Shown: in pieces, positions 10,233 through 18,413 of the stretch
Layout: every line of letters starts with the position of its first letter
Numbering within the stretch: position 1 is the stretch's first letter
Source of the DNA: an uncultured Bacteroidota bacterium
GTDB taxonomy: Bacteria; Bacteroidota; Bacteroidia; Flavobacteriales; TMED113
Direction: 5' to 3'
NCBI GenBank assembly: GCA_902520385.1
Contig: CABYOB010000005.1
Span: 1 to 33,778 of the forward strand
Length of the DNA: 33,778 nt
Notes under the pieces: model-generated
What the model was told of the DNA's origin: nothing
The model's database searches: none
Seen by the model: the letters and a program-made list of their open reading frames with translations, nothing else
Made by a program: the position numbers and the translations under genes

Positions 10233-12327
10233 AAAAATTTTATTTTTTCTTTTATTAATAAATATTATCCAAGGACAAAATTTATTAATTCAAAATGGCT
10301 CATTTGAAGGTCCAACTGCACCAAATGTATCACCACCAAATTGGATTGGTTGTATGCCAGGCCAAACTCCAGACACTCAACCCGGATCTTGGGGAGTCGA
10401 TCTAGTACCTTCGGAAGGAAATAGCTACATTGGATTAGTTCACAATGTACCAACAAATTGGACAGAAGGAGTCTCGCAAGAATTAACACAACCTATGAAT
10501 CAATTTATAGAATATAACTGTTCCATTGATATTGCAGGGCATTTAGCAGACGAATCTAACGCACCTGTTGAACTAATTATTTGGGGAGGATTTAATGACT
10601 GTCCTCAAAGTGAATTACTTTGGAGCTCCGGAGATGTTCCTGACTTTGTATGGACTACATACTCAGTTGAATTTACACCAAATGAAAACTATACACATAT
10701 AATGTTACAAGTAAATGCACTTACCGAAACTTCTACATATATTTTAGTTGATAACTTTACATGTGAAAATATTTGCCCAGAACCTATTTCAGAAGCAGGT
10801 GAAAATCAAAACATTACATGTGATGACTTTATAAATTTGTCAGCTAATCCTCCCATTAATTCTGATGAAGGAGGAGAGATGATTGGTGAATGGAGTATTA
10901 TAAGCGGAAGTGGAAATTTTAGTTCTTTTAATGACCCCAATACATTAGTTTCAAACTTAAGTATTGGAGAAAATATTTTTGAATGGACATTAATAAACGA
11001 CTGTGGCTCATCAAGTGATATAGTTATTATAAATTTTAATCAAGAATATAATTTTGAAATACCAAATCAAGTATATTGCTTATCTAGTTTTGAATTACAA
11101 TCTTCAGTTGAAGGTAATTGGATTGTTGATGATGAATTAAATATGATAATTGAAAACCCTAATACTCCGAACACAATCGCATCACCTTCAAGCTATGGAA
11201 CATATTTATTTAGTTTCGAATCATGCGGAAACATTGTTTTCTCTCAAGAGGTAAATGTAGTTGGCTCGTATCCTACTATTACAGGTGACGCACAATCTTC
11301 TTGCTTAGAACCAATTTCATTAAATGTTAATATTTTAGGAGATCCTGGATACTGGGATTATGAAGGACCTGGAGAAGCAATATTTGACGATATATTTTCT
11401 CTAAATCCAGTAATTAATGTTAATAATTATGGAGAATACACATTTACTTATTATGGCTGTGGACTAAGTAACAGTATTAATGTTAATTTTAATCCTCAAA
11501 ATCCAATAATAAACCCACAACAAACAATATTTTGCTCATATGAAACAATACTAGAAGCAAATAGTAATGACCCAACAGGATGGACATTATTAGAAGGTCC
11601 TTACAATAGTACTGTTCAATTTTCTAATCCAGAATCTGAGACAACAAATATTCAAGTAAGTGAATATGGACTATATCAATTTATGTTTGAAGGCTGTGGA
11701 GGATATGAAACTATAGATGTATTATTCGAGTCCTTACCTCCAACTATTATATCAGCTGAACATGAAGACTGCTTGTTAGAAACTTCACTTTATGCATTTA
11801 CTGAAAATGATGAAATTGGAGGTCCTTGGGAACAAATAAATGGACCTTCAGAAGCAATAATTACATCTCCATTTGAGTCTAGCACATCTATTTTTGTTAG
11901 TGAGTATGGAATTTACGAATTTATTTATCCAGCATGCGATACATTTTCAAGTATTGAAATAGGATTTTCATGCTCACCAGTTTTTCCAAACGTATTCACA
12001 CCTAATGGTGATGGAAATAATGATTATTTTGAAATTCAAAATTTAACAACTGGAAATTATTCTGAAAGCCTCCTAACTATTTATAACAGATGGGGGCAAA
12101 TTATTTATCTAGAAAAAGACTATGGCTTAAGTGATGATGTAAATTGGTGGAATGGCAAAACCACATTCAACATGAAACCATACTCGGGAATTTCTCCAGA
12201 TAGAGATATAGAGGCAAATCAATTAAAAAAAGTGAATGAAAGTGTATACTATTACGTTTTTGATGTATATAATATTGCACATGACCAACCAGAAAAATAT
12301 ACAGGTTATATAACTATTATTAAATAA
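10225..12327 (+). CDS. Paralogous secreted repeat protein with T9SS type-B C-terminal sorting domain; N-terminal carbohydrate-binding/discoidin-like region
   Basis: Signal peptide (MTKKILFFLLLINIIQG); 'QNLLIQNGSFEGP...PNWIGC' N-domain; about four Ig-like repeats; C-terminal 'PNVFTPNGDGNNDYFEIQNL...LLTIYNRWGQIIY...VYYYVFDVYN...YTGYITIIK'. Confidence 0.9.
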   Translation: MTKKILFFLLLINIIQGQNLLIQNGSFEGPTAPNVSPPNWIGCMPGQTPDTQPGSWGVDLVPSEGNSYIGLVHNVPTNWTEGVSQELTQPMNQFIEYNCSIDIAGHLADESNAPVELIIWGGFNDCPQSELLWSSGDVPDFVWTTYSVEFTPNENYTHIMLQVNALTETSTYILVDNFTCENICPEPISEAGENQNITCDDFINLSANPPINSDEGGEMIGEWSIISGSGNFSSFNDPNTLVSNLSIGENIFEWTLINDCGSSSDIVIINFNQEYNFEIPNQVYCLSSFELQSSVEGNWIVDDELNMIIENPNTPNTIASPSSYGTYLFSFESCGNIVFSQEVNVVGSYPTITGDAQSSCLEPISLNVNILGDPGYWDYEGPGEAIFDDIFSLNPVINVNNYGEYTFTYYGCGLSNSINVNFNPQNPIINPQQTIFCSYETILEANSNDPTGWTLLEGPYNSTVQFSNPESETTNIQVSEYGLYQFMFEGCGGYETIDVLFESLPPTIISAEHEDCLLETSLYAFTENDEIGGPWEQINGPSEAIITSPFESSTSIFVSEYGIYEFIYPACDTFSSIEIGFSCSPVFPNVFTPNGDGNNDYFEIQNLTTGNYSESLLTIYNRWGQIIYLEKDYGLSDDVNWWNGKTTFNMKPYSGISPDRDIEANQLKKVNESVYYYVFDVYNIAHDQPEKYTGYITIIK

Positions 12328-12328
12328 A

Positions 12329-12356
12329 AAAACCTCTTTAATATAGAGGCTTTTTT
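12329..12356. terminator. Bidirectional intrinsic terminator between convergent genes
   Basis: A-tract, CCTCT-TTAATAT-AGAGG hairpin, T-tract ('aaaaaacctctttaatatagaggctttttt') directly after the stop at 12327. Confidence 0.8.
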
Positions 12357-12376
12357 ATTATTAGAAAAAATTAAAA

Positions 12377-12823
12377 TTATTTTGTTTTCTTTTTCTTGTC
12401 TTCTTTAATTTTTAAAGTAAAAGGATGAATAGATTTAGAAGCTGAACGATACTTTTCTAACTGTTTTTTTGATAAAAATTTCGATATTTTTTTATCTCGT
12501 TCATTCGCTGCTTCAGTCATCATAGAAAATTTTGCTTTTTTATTCTGCATCATAGTATTTTTATCACCTTTAGCAGCTTTATTTTTATATGCTAGTTTTT
12601 GATCTAATGCAATAAGATTTTTCGCATAAGCCATATAAGCTTTTGTTAATTCCTTTAATTTAGAATCTTTATCTTTTAGTTTTAGTTCTTTTTGTAAAAA
12701 CTCAACAGCAATTTTTGCTTGTTTCAATAATACTTTTGAATTATCCGTGCCCTTTACTGGATTAGAAAAGGCTGAAAAAGAGAACATTAAAACTGTAATT
12801 ACACTTAAAATAAGTTTTTTCAT
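12377..12823 (-). CDS. Small secreted Lys-rich protein of unknown function
   Basis: Clear signal peptide (MKKLILSVITVLMFSFSAFS); helical charged body ('NERDKKISKFLSKKQLEKYRS' faintly recalls Spy/LTxxQ-like proteins). Confidence 0.65.
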   Translation of the reverse strand: MKKLILSVITVLMFSFSAFSNPVKGTDNSKVLLKQAKIAVEFLQKELKLKDKDSKLKELTKAYMAYAKNLIALDQKLAYKNKAAKGDKNTMMQNKKAKFSMMTEAANERDKKISKFLSKKQLEKYRSASKSIHPFTLKIKEDKKKKTK

Positions 12824-12911
12824 AGTTATGATTTTTAATTTATAAATATTTGGTTATATCAATTATATAACAAAATTATTCTTTTTTTATTGTATTCTAA
12901 AATATTTACCA

Positions 12912-12943
12912 AAATTAAGCCCCTCATATGAGGGGCTTAATTT
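12912..12943 (-). terminator. Strong palindromic hairpin, probable terminator of the downstream-ending (-) gene
   Basis: Perfect 32-bp palindrome aaattaagcccctcatatgaggggcttaattt, located just 3' of the stop codon of the 12959..13249 ORF. Confidence 0.7.
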
Positions 12944-12958
12944 AATCTAAAAATATTT

Positions 12959-13249
12959 TTACTCTGCAGGTTTTGCATCTTCAGCAGGTGCAGCATCTTC
13001 AGCAGGTGCAGCATCTTCAGCAGGTGCAGCATCTTCAGCAGGTGCAGCATCTTCAGCAGGTGCAACTTCCTCATTATGAGAATGTTCTACATCGCCACCT
13101 TCATGTGAGTGAGTCACTCCATCTCCATGTGTATGTTCTGTATTTACACTCTCATTTGAAGAAGTATCTTCTTCAGAATTTAAAGATGTAATAATTCCAA
13201 AAGCTATTGCGATAACCGCAAGTAACATTACTATTTTTTTAGCATTCAT
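12959..13249 (-). CDS. Small membrane-anchored/secreted His-rich protein with Ala-Pro-Ala-Glu-Asp-Ala tandem repeats
   Basis: Likely start MNAKKIVMLLAVIAIAFG (the ORF track extends to 13288); hydrophobic N-terminus; 'EHTHGDGVTHSHEGGDVEHSHNEE' followed by AAPAED repeats. Confidence 0.6.
   Translation of the reverse strand: MNAKKIVMLLAVIAIAFGIITSLNSEEDTSSNESVNTEHTHGDGVTHSHEGGDVEHSHNEEVAPAEDAAPAEDAAPAEDAAPAEDAAPAEDAKPAE
12975..13064. repeat. Perfect 18-bp tandem repeat, 5 copies (gcatcttcagcaggtgca)
   Basis: Five identical consecutive 18-nt units read directly from the sequence. Confidence 0.95.
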
Positions 13250-13323
13250 TTGAATAAATTTTTTATTAATACAAGACGAATTTAACAAAATATTCTATGA
13301 TAATATTAAAAAAAAAAAAAATA

Positions 13324-13659
13324 TTAAATATTCATTTTCTTTTTTAAAGAATCCACCTTTTGATAATTAGTGCAATTTTTTATAGACTCCTCCCAATGAT
13401 TTAGCCCAATCTGAAAATCAATTTCATCATTTTTTTGCCATAACTTCATTAATTTAGAAAAATCAACCATTTCAACTTCTTTATAATTATCAACATCTAA
13501 ATATTTATTATATATAACATTTATTTGTTTAAATATCTCCATCTTAACATCTATAAAATCACATGGTTTTGTTAAATTTTTTAAATTTTTATTTTCAACT
13601 GAAACATCACAAGAAATGAAAAAGAAAATAAAAAGTGATAAAACTAACTTAAGGTTCAT
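13324..13659 (-). CDS. Small putative lipoprotein
   Basis: Signal peptide with lipobox-like 'LFIFFFISC' at the N-terminus. Confidence 0.6.
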   Translation of the reverse strand: MNLKLVLSLFIFFFISCDVSVENKNLKNLTKPCDFIDVKMEIFKQINVIYNKYLDVDNYKEVEMVDFSKLMKLWQKNDEIDFQIGLNHWEESIKNCTNYQKVDSLKKKMNI

Positions 13660-13691
13660 AAATTTTGTAATTATATTACAAAGATAAACGA

Positions 13692-13838
13692 TTATTTATT
13701 GTTATAATTTTTTAATTCAGGATCATTTTCTAATTCTTTTTGTTGAGCATTATTAGATTTTACTATAATTGAAAATAATGTGAATAAATAAGCACAAAAA
13801 ATTATCAGCCCAATAACAAACATTGTTATATTACTCAT
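13692..13838 (-). CDS. 48-aa single-TM small protein (absent from ORF track)
   Basis: My translation: MSNITMFVIGLIIFCAYLFTLFSIIVKSNNAQQKELENDPELKNYNNK*. Overlaps the end of the next upstream gene by 8 nt. Confidence 0.6.
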   Translation of the reverse strand: MSNITMFVIGLIIFCAYLFTLFSIIVKSNNAQQKELENDPELKNYNNK

Positions 13839-14043
13839 TGTTTTTGCTTTTAATTTTATTTTTATAATCCTTACTTCTTTGTCTAATTACAACAGATAAT
13901 ATTAATATAGATGGCACCCAGATCCCCACAAATATTCCTTCTAACTGATAACCAGAAAACCAAAGGCCAACTGAATATAAAAAGGAAATAAATGCTAAAA
14001 CAACAGGGTAAAAAGTGTGCCAAAATAGTATAAATTTTTTCAT
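13831..14043 (-). CDS. 70-aa small membrane protein (two predicted TM segments)
   Basis: MKKFILFWHTFYPVVLAFISFLYSVGLWFSGYQLEGIFVGIWVPSILILSVVIRQRSKDYKN; overlaps the following ORF translationally. Confidence 0.65.
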   Translation of the reverse strand: MKKFILFWHTFYPVVLAFISFLYSVGLWFSGYQLEGIFVGIWVPSILILSVVIRQRSKDYKNKIKSKNNE

Positions 14044-14170
14044 AATTTTTTTTTTAAAAAAGTATAATGTTTTTATTTAATTCTTTTACTAAGAAAAAAC
14101 ATCAGATTGAATATAAATTGTATTTAATAAATTAGTTTTTTTTAAAAAAACTTAATAATACACTAGTGTA

Positions 14171-14344
14171 CTATTCTTTAAGTTTATCTATTTCAACAAG
14201 GATATCGCTTGCCTCTTTTTCTAATTTATCACTTTCCTTTCTATTAGTTTTAGATAGCCTATAAGCTTGTTCTTTTTTTTTATAATACAAATCATTAAGC
14301 TTTTCCTTTTTTGTTTTTGTTTTAAATAGGTAACGCCATATCAT
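14171..14344 (-). CDS. Lacal_2735-like small protein (57 aa, absent from ORF track)
   Basis: My translation: MIWRYLFKTKTKKEKLNDLYYKKKEQAYRLSKTNRKESDKLEKEASDILVEIDKLKE*; resembles the 'F..K...EKL...Y...L.EAY.LS.TNR..SD....EA..I...I..L' pattern of that family. Confidence 0.6.
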   Translation of the reverse strand: MIWRYLFKTKTKKEKLNDLYYKKKEQAYRLSKTNRKESDKLEKEASDILVEIDKLKE

Positions 14345-14510
14345 TTTCTTTAATTTTATATTTTTTAACTAATCTTTTATAAATTTTTTTAAGATTCTCT
14401 TTTTTTGCCCTAGGAGTTTCAAATAAATAACCTAAATCAGAGCCGTTAGGCATTTTTTCCATCGTTTGTGACAAACTCCTACATATTTCTATTGCTTTTT
14501 TTCTATTCAT
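14322..14510 (-). CDS. 62-aa hypothetical protein
   Basis: MNRKKAIEICRSLSQTMEKMPNGSDLGYLFETPRAKKENLKKIYKRLVKKYKIKENDMALPI*; overlaps the next ORF by 23 nt. Confidence 0.45.
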   Translation of the reverse strand: MNRKKAIEICRSLSQTMEKMPNGSDLGYLFETPRAKKENLKKIYKRLVKKYKIKENDMALPI

Positions 14511-14730
14511 AAATAATTTTTAATTAAAAACTGCATTAGTAAAACATTTTAATATTAAATAGTTCTGTATAGCTTTTTCAATGTAAAGTTATGCAAAAAG
14601 AGTGTTAAAATCCTAATTTTTTAAATAATTTTATTTGAAAATCAATCCATATATGGTTAAAATAATAAAATCATTTGCTATTGTTTTAGTGTAGAAATTA
14701 CTAATAAATAAACAAGAAAAAAGAAACTTG

Positions 14731-14804
14731 TGACCCTGAAAGGATTCGAACCTTCAACCGCCTGATCCGTAGTCAGGTACTCTATCCAGTTGAGCTACAG
14801 GGCC
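14731..14804 (-). tRNA. tRNA-Arg (anticodon ACG)
   Basis: Reverse complement GGCCCTGTAGCTCAACTGGATAGAGTACCTGACTACGGATCAGGCGGTTGAAGGTTCGAATCCTTTCAGGGTCA folds into a cloverleaf; anticodon loop CTACGGA; GGTTCGAATCC T-arm; CCA not encoded. Confidence 0.96.
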
Positions 14805-14809
14805 TAAAA

Positions 14810-16159
14810 TTAATTTAATTTTTTATTTAAATAGTTGACTGCTTTTCTAGTATCCTTTGGTTTTTCAATTATTTTCATCGATTTATCTAAAATAAAAACA
14901 GAGGGAGTCTTTTTTACTTTATAGTCCTTGCAAACAGGCGATTTATAAACTTTAAACTGATTTAAATTAATCCAATTAAATCCATTATCATTTATAGTCT
15001 TTTTCCATTTTTCTTTATTTTGATCTAATGCTACTGCAATAATTTCTACACCTTTAAATTTATTAGATTTATACCAAGAAGCAAGAGCTGGTAATTCAGA
15101 CATACAATGCGTACAGTGAGAAGCCCAAAAAACTAAAATTGTATATTTATTTTTAGCACATATAGACTTTAAATTTATAGATTTATTATACAAGTCTTTA
15201 ATAGTAAAATCAGGTGGTGTATTGCCCTTTTGTAAATCTTTAAATTTTGAAGCTCTTTCTTTCATTAAATCACTTACTTCTATCTCACCACATGCATCAC
15301 CAAAAAAATATTCATCAATTATATAGTTACTTAATTCTATCCACATAGAGTCACTAGAAGTAACCCCCGTATTATAAAATCCATCTAACATATTATACAT
15401 ACAAAATTCTGCAACTTTTTCATTTACTTTAGCTTTATCCATAATGAAATCTACAGCATCATAAAAAGCATACTTATTATTTTTAGGATCATATTTAACA
15501 TGTGAAACCATATATTGTTGAATTCTATTAGGTATTAAACTACTCCTAATAATACTTTCGTCGTTAAAGTTAATATCATCAAAAAACAAATTAGGGTTAT
15601 GCATATTAACGGGTTTAGTTTTAGCTAAAACCATGGAAGTATAGGTACCAGGATAATCTTTCGATAATTTTAAGGAAAAAATTTCCATTTCATTATTTAA
15701 CTTCTTTACCTCTGACCTTCTCATTTCAACACTTTTTGTTGCGTCCCTTTTAACTTGATTGATCATTCTGTCAATTGCTGATTTTTTATCATTGTGTAAT
15801 TTTTTAGCCGTATTATCGCTAGAATTTAAAACACTATAATTTCTAGATAATCTATATTCATTAAAAGTTATATTAAAAACACTTCCTTCATTAGGATTTA
15901 AAACAATTTCAACACCATTAGTTTCATTATTAAATGTTAATTTGTAAAATCCTTTTATATAGTTTTTAGGCTTAAATTGGAAAGTGCCAGAATTAACTAT
16001 TGTACTATCTAAAACATAGGTTTCTTTTCCAATAATCTCATATAAATATAACTTTCCTGATTTAGCTTTTATCATTTTACCTTTTACAGTAATTTGACCT
16101 GCATCTTGAGAAAAAGACAAGAGACTAATCAATAATATAAACGCAAAAAAATTCTTCAT
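14810..16159 (-). CDS. TlpA-family thioredoxin-like protein with N-terminal DUF4369-like domain
   Basis: Signal peptide; 'GKSGKLYLYE..GKE...LDST.V..G.F.F' N-domain; C-terminal 'TILVFWASHCTHCMSELPAL' CxxC active site and 'TPSVFILDKSMKI'. Confidence 0.85.
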   Translation of the reverse strand: MKNFFAFILLISLLSFSQDAGQITVKGKMIKAKSGKLYLYEIIGKETYVLDSTIVNSGTFQFKPKNYIKGFYKLTFNNETNGVEIVLNPNEGSVFNITFNEYRLSRNYSVLNSSDNTAKKLHNDKKSAIDRMINQVKRDATKSVEMRRSEVKKLNNEMEIFSLKLSKDYPGTYTSMVLAKTKPVNMHNPNLFFDDINFNDESIIRSSLIPNRIQQYMVSHVKYDPKNNKYAFYDAVDFIMDKAKVNEKVAEFCMYNMLDGFYNTGVTSSDSMWIELSNYIIDEYFFGDACGEIEVSDLMKERASKFKDLQKGNTPPDFTIKDLYNKSINLKSICAKNKYTILVFWASHCTHCMSELPALASWYKSNKFKGVEIIAVALDQNKEKWKKTINDNGFNWINLNQFKVYKSPVCKDYKVKKTPSVFILDKSMKIIEKPKDTRKAVNYLNKKLN

Positions 16160-16163
16160 AATT

Positions 16164-17048
16164 TTATATTTTATTTATTTTCTGCTTATAAGCAAGAAAA
16201 GTATTTTGTAATAACGACACAATAGTCATAGGACCAACACCACCTGGAACAGGAGTTATAAAAGATGCTTTTTGCTTGACAGAATTAAAATCAACATCTC
16301 CAACTAAACGCCATCCACTTTTATGTTCTTTAGACTTGATTCTATTTATACCAACATCTATTATAACCACACCTTCCTTAACCATATCAGCTTTTAAAAA
16401 ATTCTCTTTTCCTAAAGCAATAATTATAATATCTGCATTCAAAGTTAAGTTTTTAATATCTTTTGTGCGACTATGAGCTACAGTAACTGTTGCATTGGCA
16501 AATTTAGCATTTCTAGACATTAAAATACTTATTGGTCTTCCTACTATATTGCTTCTGCCTATGACCAAACAATTTTTCCCAACTGTATCAATTTCATATT
16601 CTTCAATTAATTTAATAATACCAAAAGGGGTAGCAGGTAAAAAAGAAGGAGCACCAAGCATCATTTTCCCTAAATTAACAGGGTGAAAACCATCAACATC
16701 TTTCTTATCAGAAATAGATTTAGTTATTAAAAATTCATCTATATGATTAGGTAAAGGAAGTTGAACAATTAACCCATCAATATTAGAATCTAAATTTATT
16801 TTTAATATTTTTTTAATTAATTCATCTTGAGAAATATTTTCATCAAGATGAATAATGGTCGAATCAAACCCTATTTCATTACACGCTTTTTGTTTTGATG
16901 TTACATAAGTTTTTGAGGCTGGATTATTACCAACTAATATGGCCACTAAATGAGGTTTTCTTTTTTTTAAAGAAATTATTTTTTTCACTTGACTATGCAA
17001 GTGTAATCTTATTTTTTTTGACAAAGATTTTCCGTCTAACAAAATCAT
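16164..17048 (-). CDS. folD: Bifunctional methylenetetrahydrofolate dehydrogenase/cyclohydrolase
   Basis: 'VGNNPASKTYVTSKQKAC', 'DGLIVQLPLPNHI', 'KDVDGFHPVNLGKM', 'CLVIGRSNIVGRPISILM', 'FITPVPGGVGPMTIVSLLQNT'. Confidence 0.97.
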   Translation of the reverse strand: MILLDGKSLSKKIRLHLHSQVKKIISLKKRKPHLVAILVGNNPASKTYVTSKQKACNEIGFDSTIIHLDENISQDELIKKILKINLDSNIDGLIVQLPLPNHIDEFLITKSISDKKDVDGFHPVNLGKMMLGAPSFLPATPFGIIKLIEEYEIDTVGKNCLVIGRSNIVGRPISILMSRNAKFANATVTVAHSRTKDIKNLTLNADIIIIALGKENFLKADMVKEGVVIIDVGINRIKSKEHKSGWRLVGDVDFNSVKQKASFITPVPGGVGPMTIVSLLQNTFLAYKQKINKI

Positions 17049-17054
17049 TTTATA

Positions 17055-18404
17055 TTATTTAAAATTTGGCATTTGCCCAGGACTTTGCCCCATTCCTTTC
17101 ATTAAGTTATCTAACCCTCCACCCTTTAACATTTTCATCATTTTTCCCATTTGATTAAATTGCTTCATGAGTTTGTTAACCTCTTGAACACTAGTTCCAC
17201 TTCCTTTAGCAATTCTATTTACTCTAGATGAATTAATTAATTTAGGGTTATTTCTTTCTTCCTCAGTCATTGAATATATAATAGTTTCTACAACTTTAAA
17301 AGCATCATCATCTATATCAACATTTCTAATCATCTTTCCTACACCCGGCATCATACCCAATAAATCTTTTAAATTACCCATTTTTTTTATTTGCTTAATC
17401 TGTTTCAAAAAATCATTAAATGTAAATCTATTTTTTAAGATTTTTTGCTCCATTTTTGCAGCTTCCTTTTCGTCAAATTGTTCTTGAACCTTTTCAACTA
17501 AAGAAACAACATCTCCCATTCCTAAGATTCTATTTGCCATCCTATCTGGATGAAATAAATCAATAGCATCTAATTTTTCTCCAGTACCTATAAATTTAAT
17601 TGGTTTTTTAACTTCATATTTGATTGTAAGAGCAGCACCACCTCTAGAATCACCATCTAATTTTGTTAAAACAACACCACTAAAGTCTAAATTGTCATTA
17701 AAAGCTTTAGCAGTTTTTACTGCATCCTGACCAGTCATAGAGTCTACTACAAATAAAATTTCATCTGGTTTAGCAACATTCTTTATAGAGTGTATTTCAT
17801 TCATCATTTTCTCATCAATAGATAGTCGGCCAGCAGTATCAATAATAACTAAATTTTTTCCGTTTTTCTTTGCAAAATCAATTCCCTCTTTAGAGATAAT
17901 TACTGGGTCTTTTTGATTTAAATTTTTATAAACATCAACATTAATTTGATTAGCAATAAATTCTAATTGATCAATTGCTGCTGGTCTATAAACATCACAA
18001 GCAACTAATAATGGCTTGAATTTTTTCTTCTTTTGAAGATAATTCGCAAGTTTAGCTGAAAAAGTAGTTTTACCAGATCCTTGAAGACCAGCAAGTAAAA
18101 CAATAGAAAAATTATTATTTAAATTTAAATCTGAAGCCTTATCGCCCATTAGTGATGTTAATTCATCTTTAACAATCTTAACCATCAACTGCCCGGGCTG
18201 CAAAGCTGTTAACACCTCCTGGCCCATTGCTTTATTCTTAACCTTATCTATAAAATCTTTTGCGGTTTTATAGGCCACATCAGAATCAATCAAAGCTCTC
18301 CTTATTTCTTTTAAAGTTTGAGCAACATTAATTTCATTAATTCTACCATGCCCTTTTAGTATTTTAAAAGATTTTTCTAGTTTTTCTGTTAAATTTTGAA
18401 ACAT
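17055..18404 (-). CDS. ffh: Signal recognition particle protein
   Basis: 'LLAGLQGSGKTTFSAKLA', 'ACDVYRPAAIDQL', 'VIIDTAGR', 'TKLDGDSRGGAAL', Met-rich C-terminal M domain. Confidence 0.97.
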   Translation of the reverse strand: MFQNLTEKLEKSFKILKGHGRINEINVAQTLKEIRRALIDSDVAYKTAKDFIDKVKNKAMGQEVLTALQPGQLMVKIVKDELTSLMGDKASDLNLNNNFSIVLLAGLQGSGKTTFSAKLANYLQKKKKFKPLLVACDVYRPAAIDQLEFIANQINVDVYKNLNQKDPVIISKEGIDFAKKNGKNLVIIDTAGRLSIDEKMMNEIHSIKNVAKPDEILFVVDSMTGQDAVKTAKAFNDNLDFSGVVLTKLDGDSRGGAALTIKYEVKKPIKFIGTGEKLDAIDLFHPDRMANRILGMGDVVSLVEKVQEQFDEKEAAKMEQKILKNRFTFNDFLKQIKQIKKMGNLKDLLGMMPGVGKMIRNVDIDDDAFKVVETIIYSMTEEERNNPKLINSSRVNRIAKGSGTSVQEVNKLMKQFNQMGKMMKMLKGGGLDNLMKGMGQSPGQMPNFK

Positions 18405-18413
18405 AATTAATTT

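Noticed and set aside
12975-13064. Possible CRISPR array
   Set aside because: Units are 18 bp, perfectly contiguous with no spacers, and encode an in-frame peptide repeat; no cas genes nearby.
12973-13191. 72-aa plus-strand ORF with HLQQVQ repeats
   Set aside because: Antisense reading of the 18-bp repeat in the His/AAPAED gene, which has a convincing signal-like N-terminus on the minus strand.
14104-14170. AT-rich inverted repeats (attagttttttttaaaaaaacttaat and tacactagtgta) as a possible regulatory RNA or element
   Set aside because: Homopolymer-rich inverted repeats are expected by chance in such AT-rich intergenic DNA. Could be a weak terminator for the small ORF at 14171, but not strong enough to call.
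14731-14804. tRNA-Arg as an integration site for a mobile element
   Set aside because: I saw no integrase, no obvious duplicated 3' tRNA fragment and no phage or ICE genes in the window; kept only as a suggestion to check.
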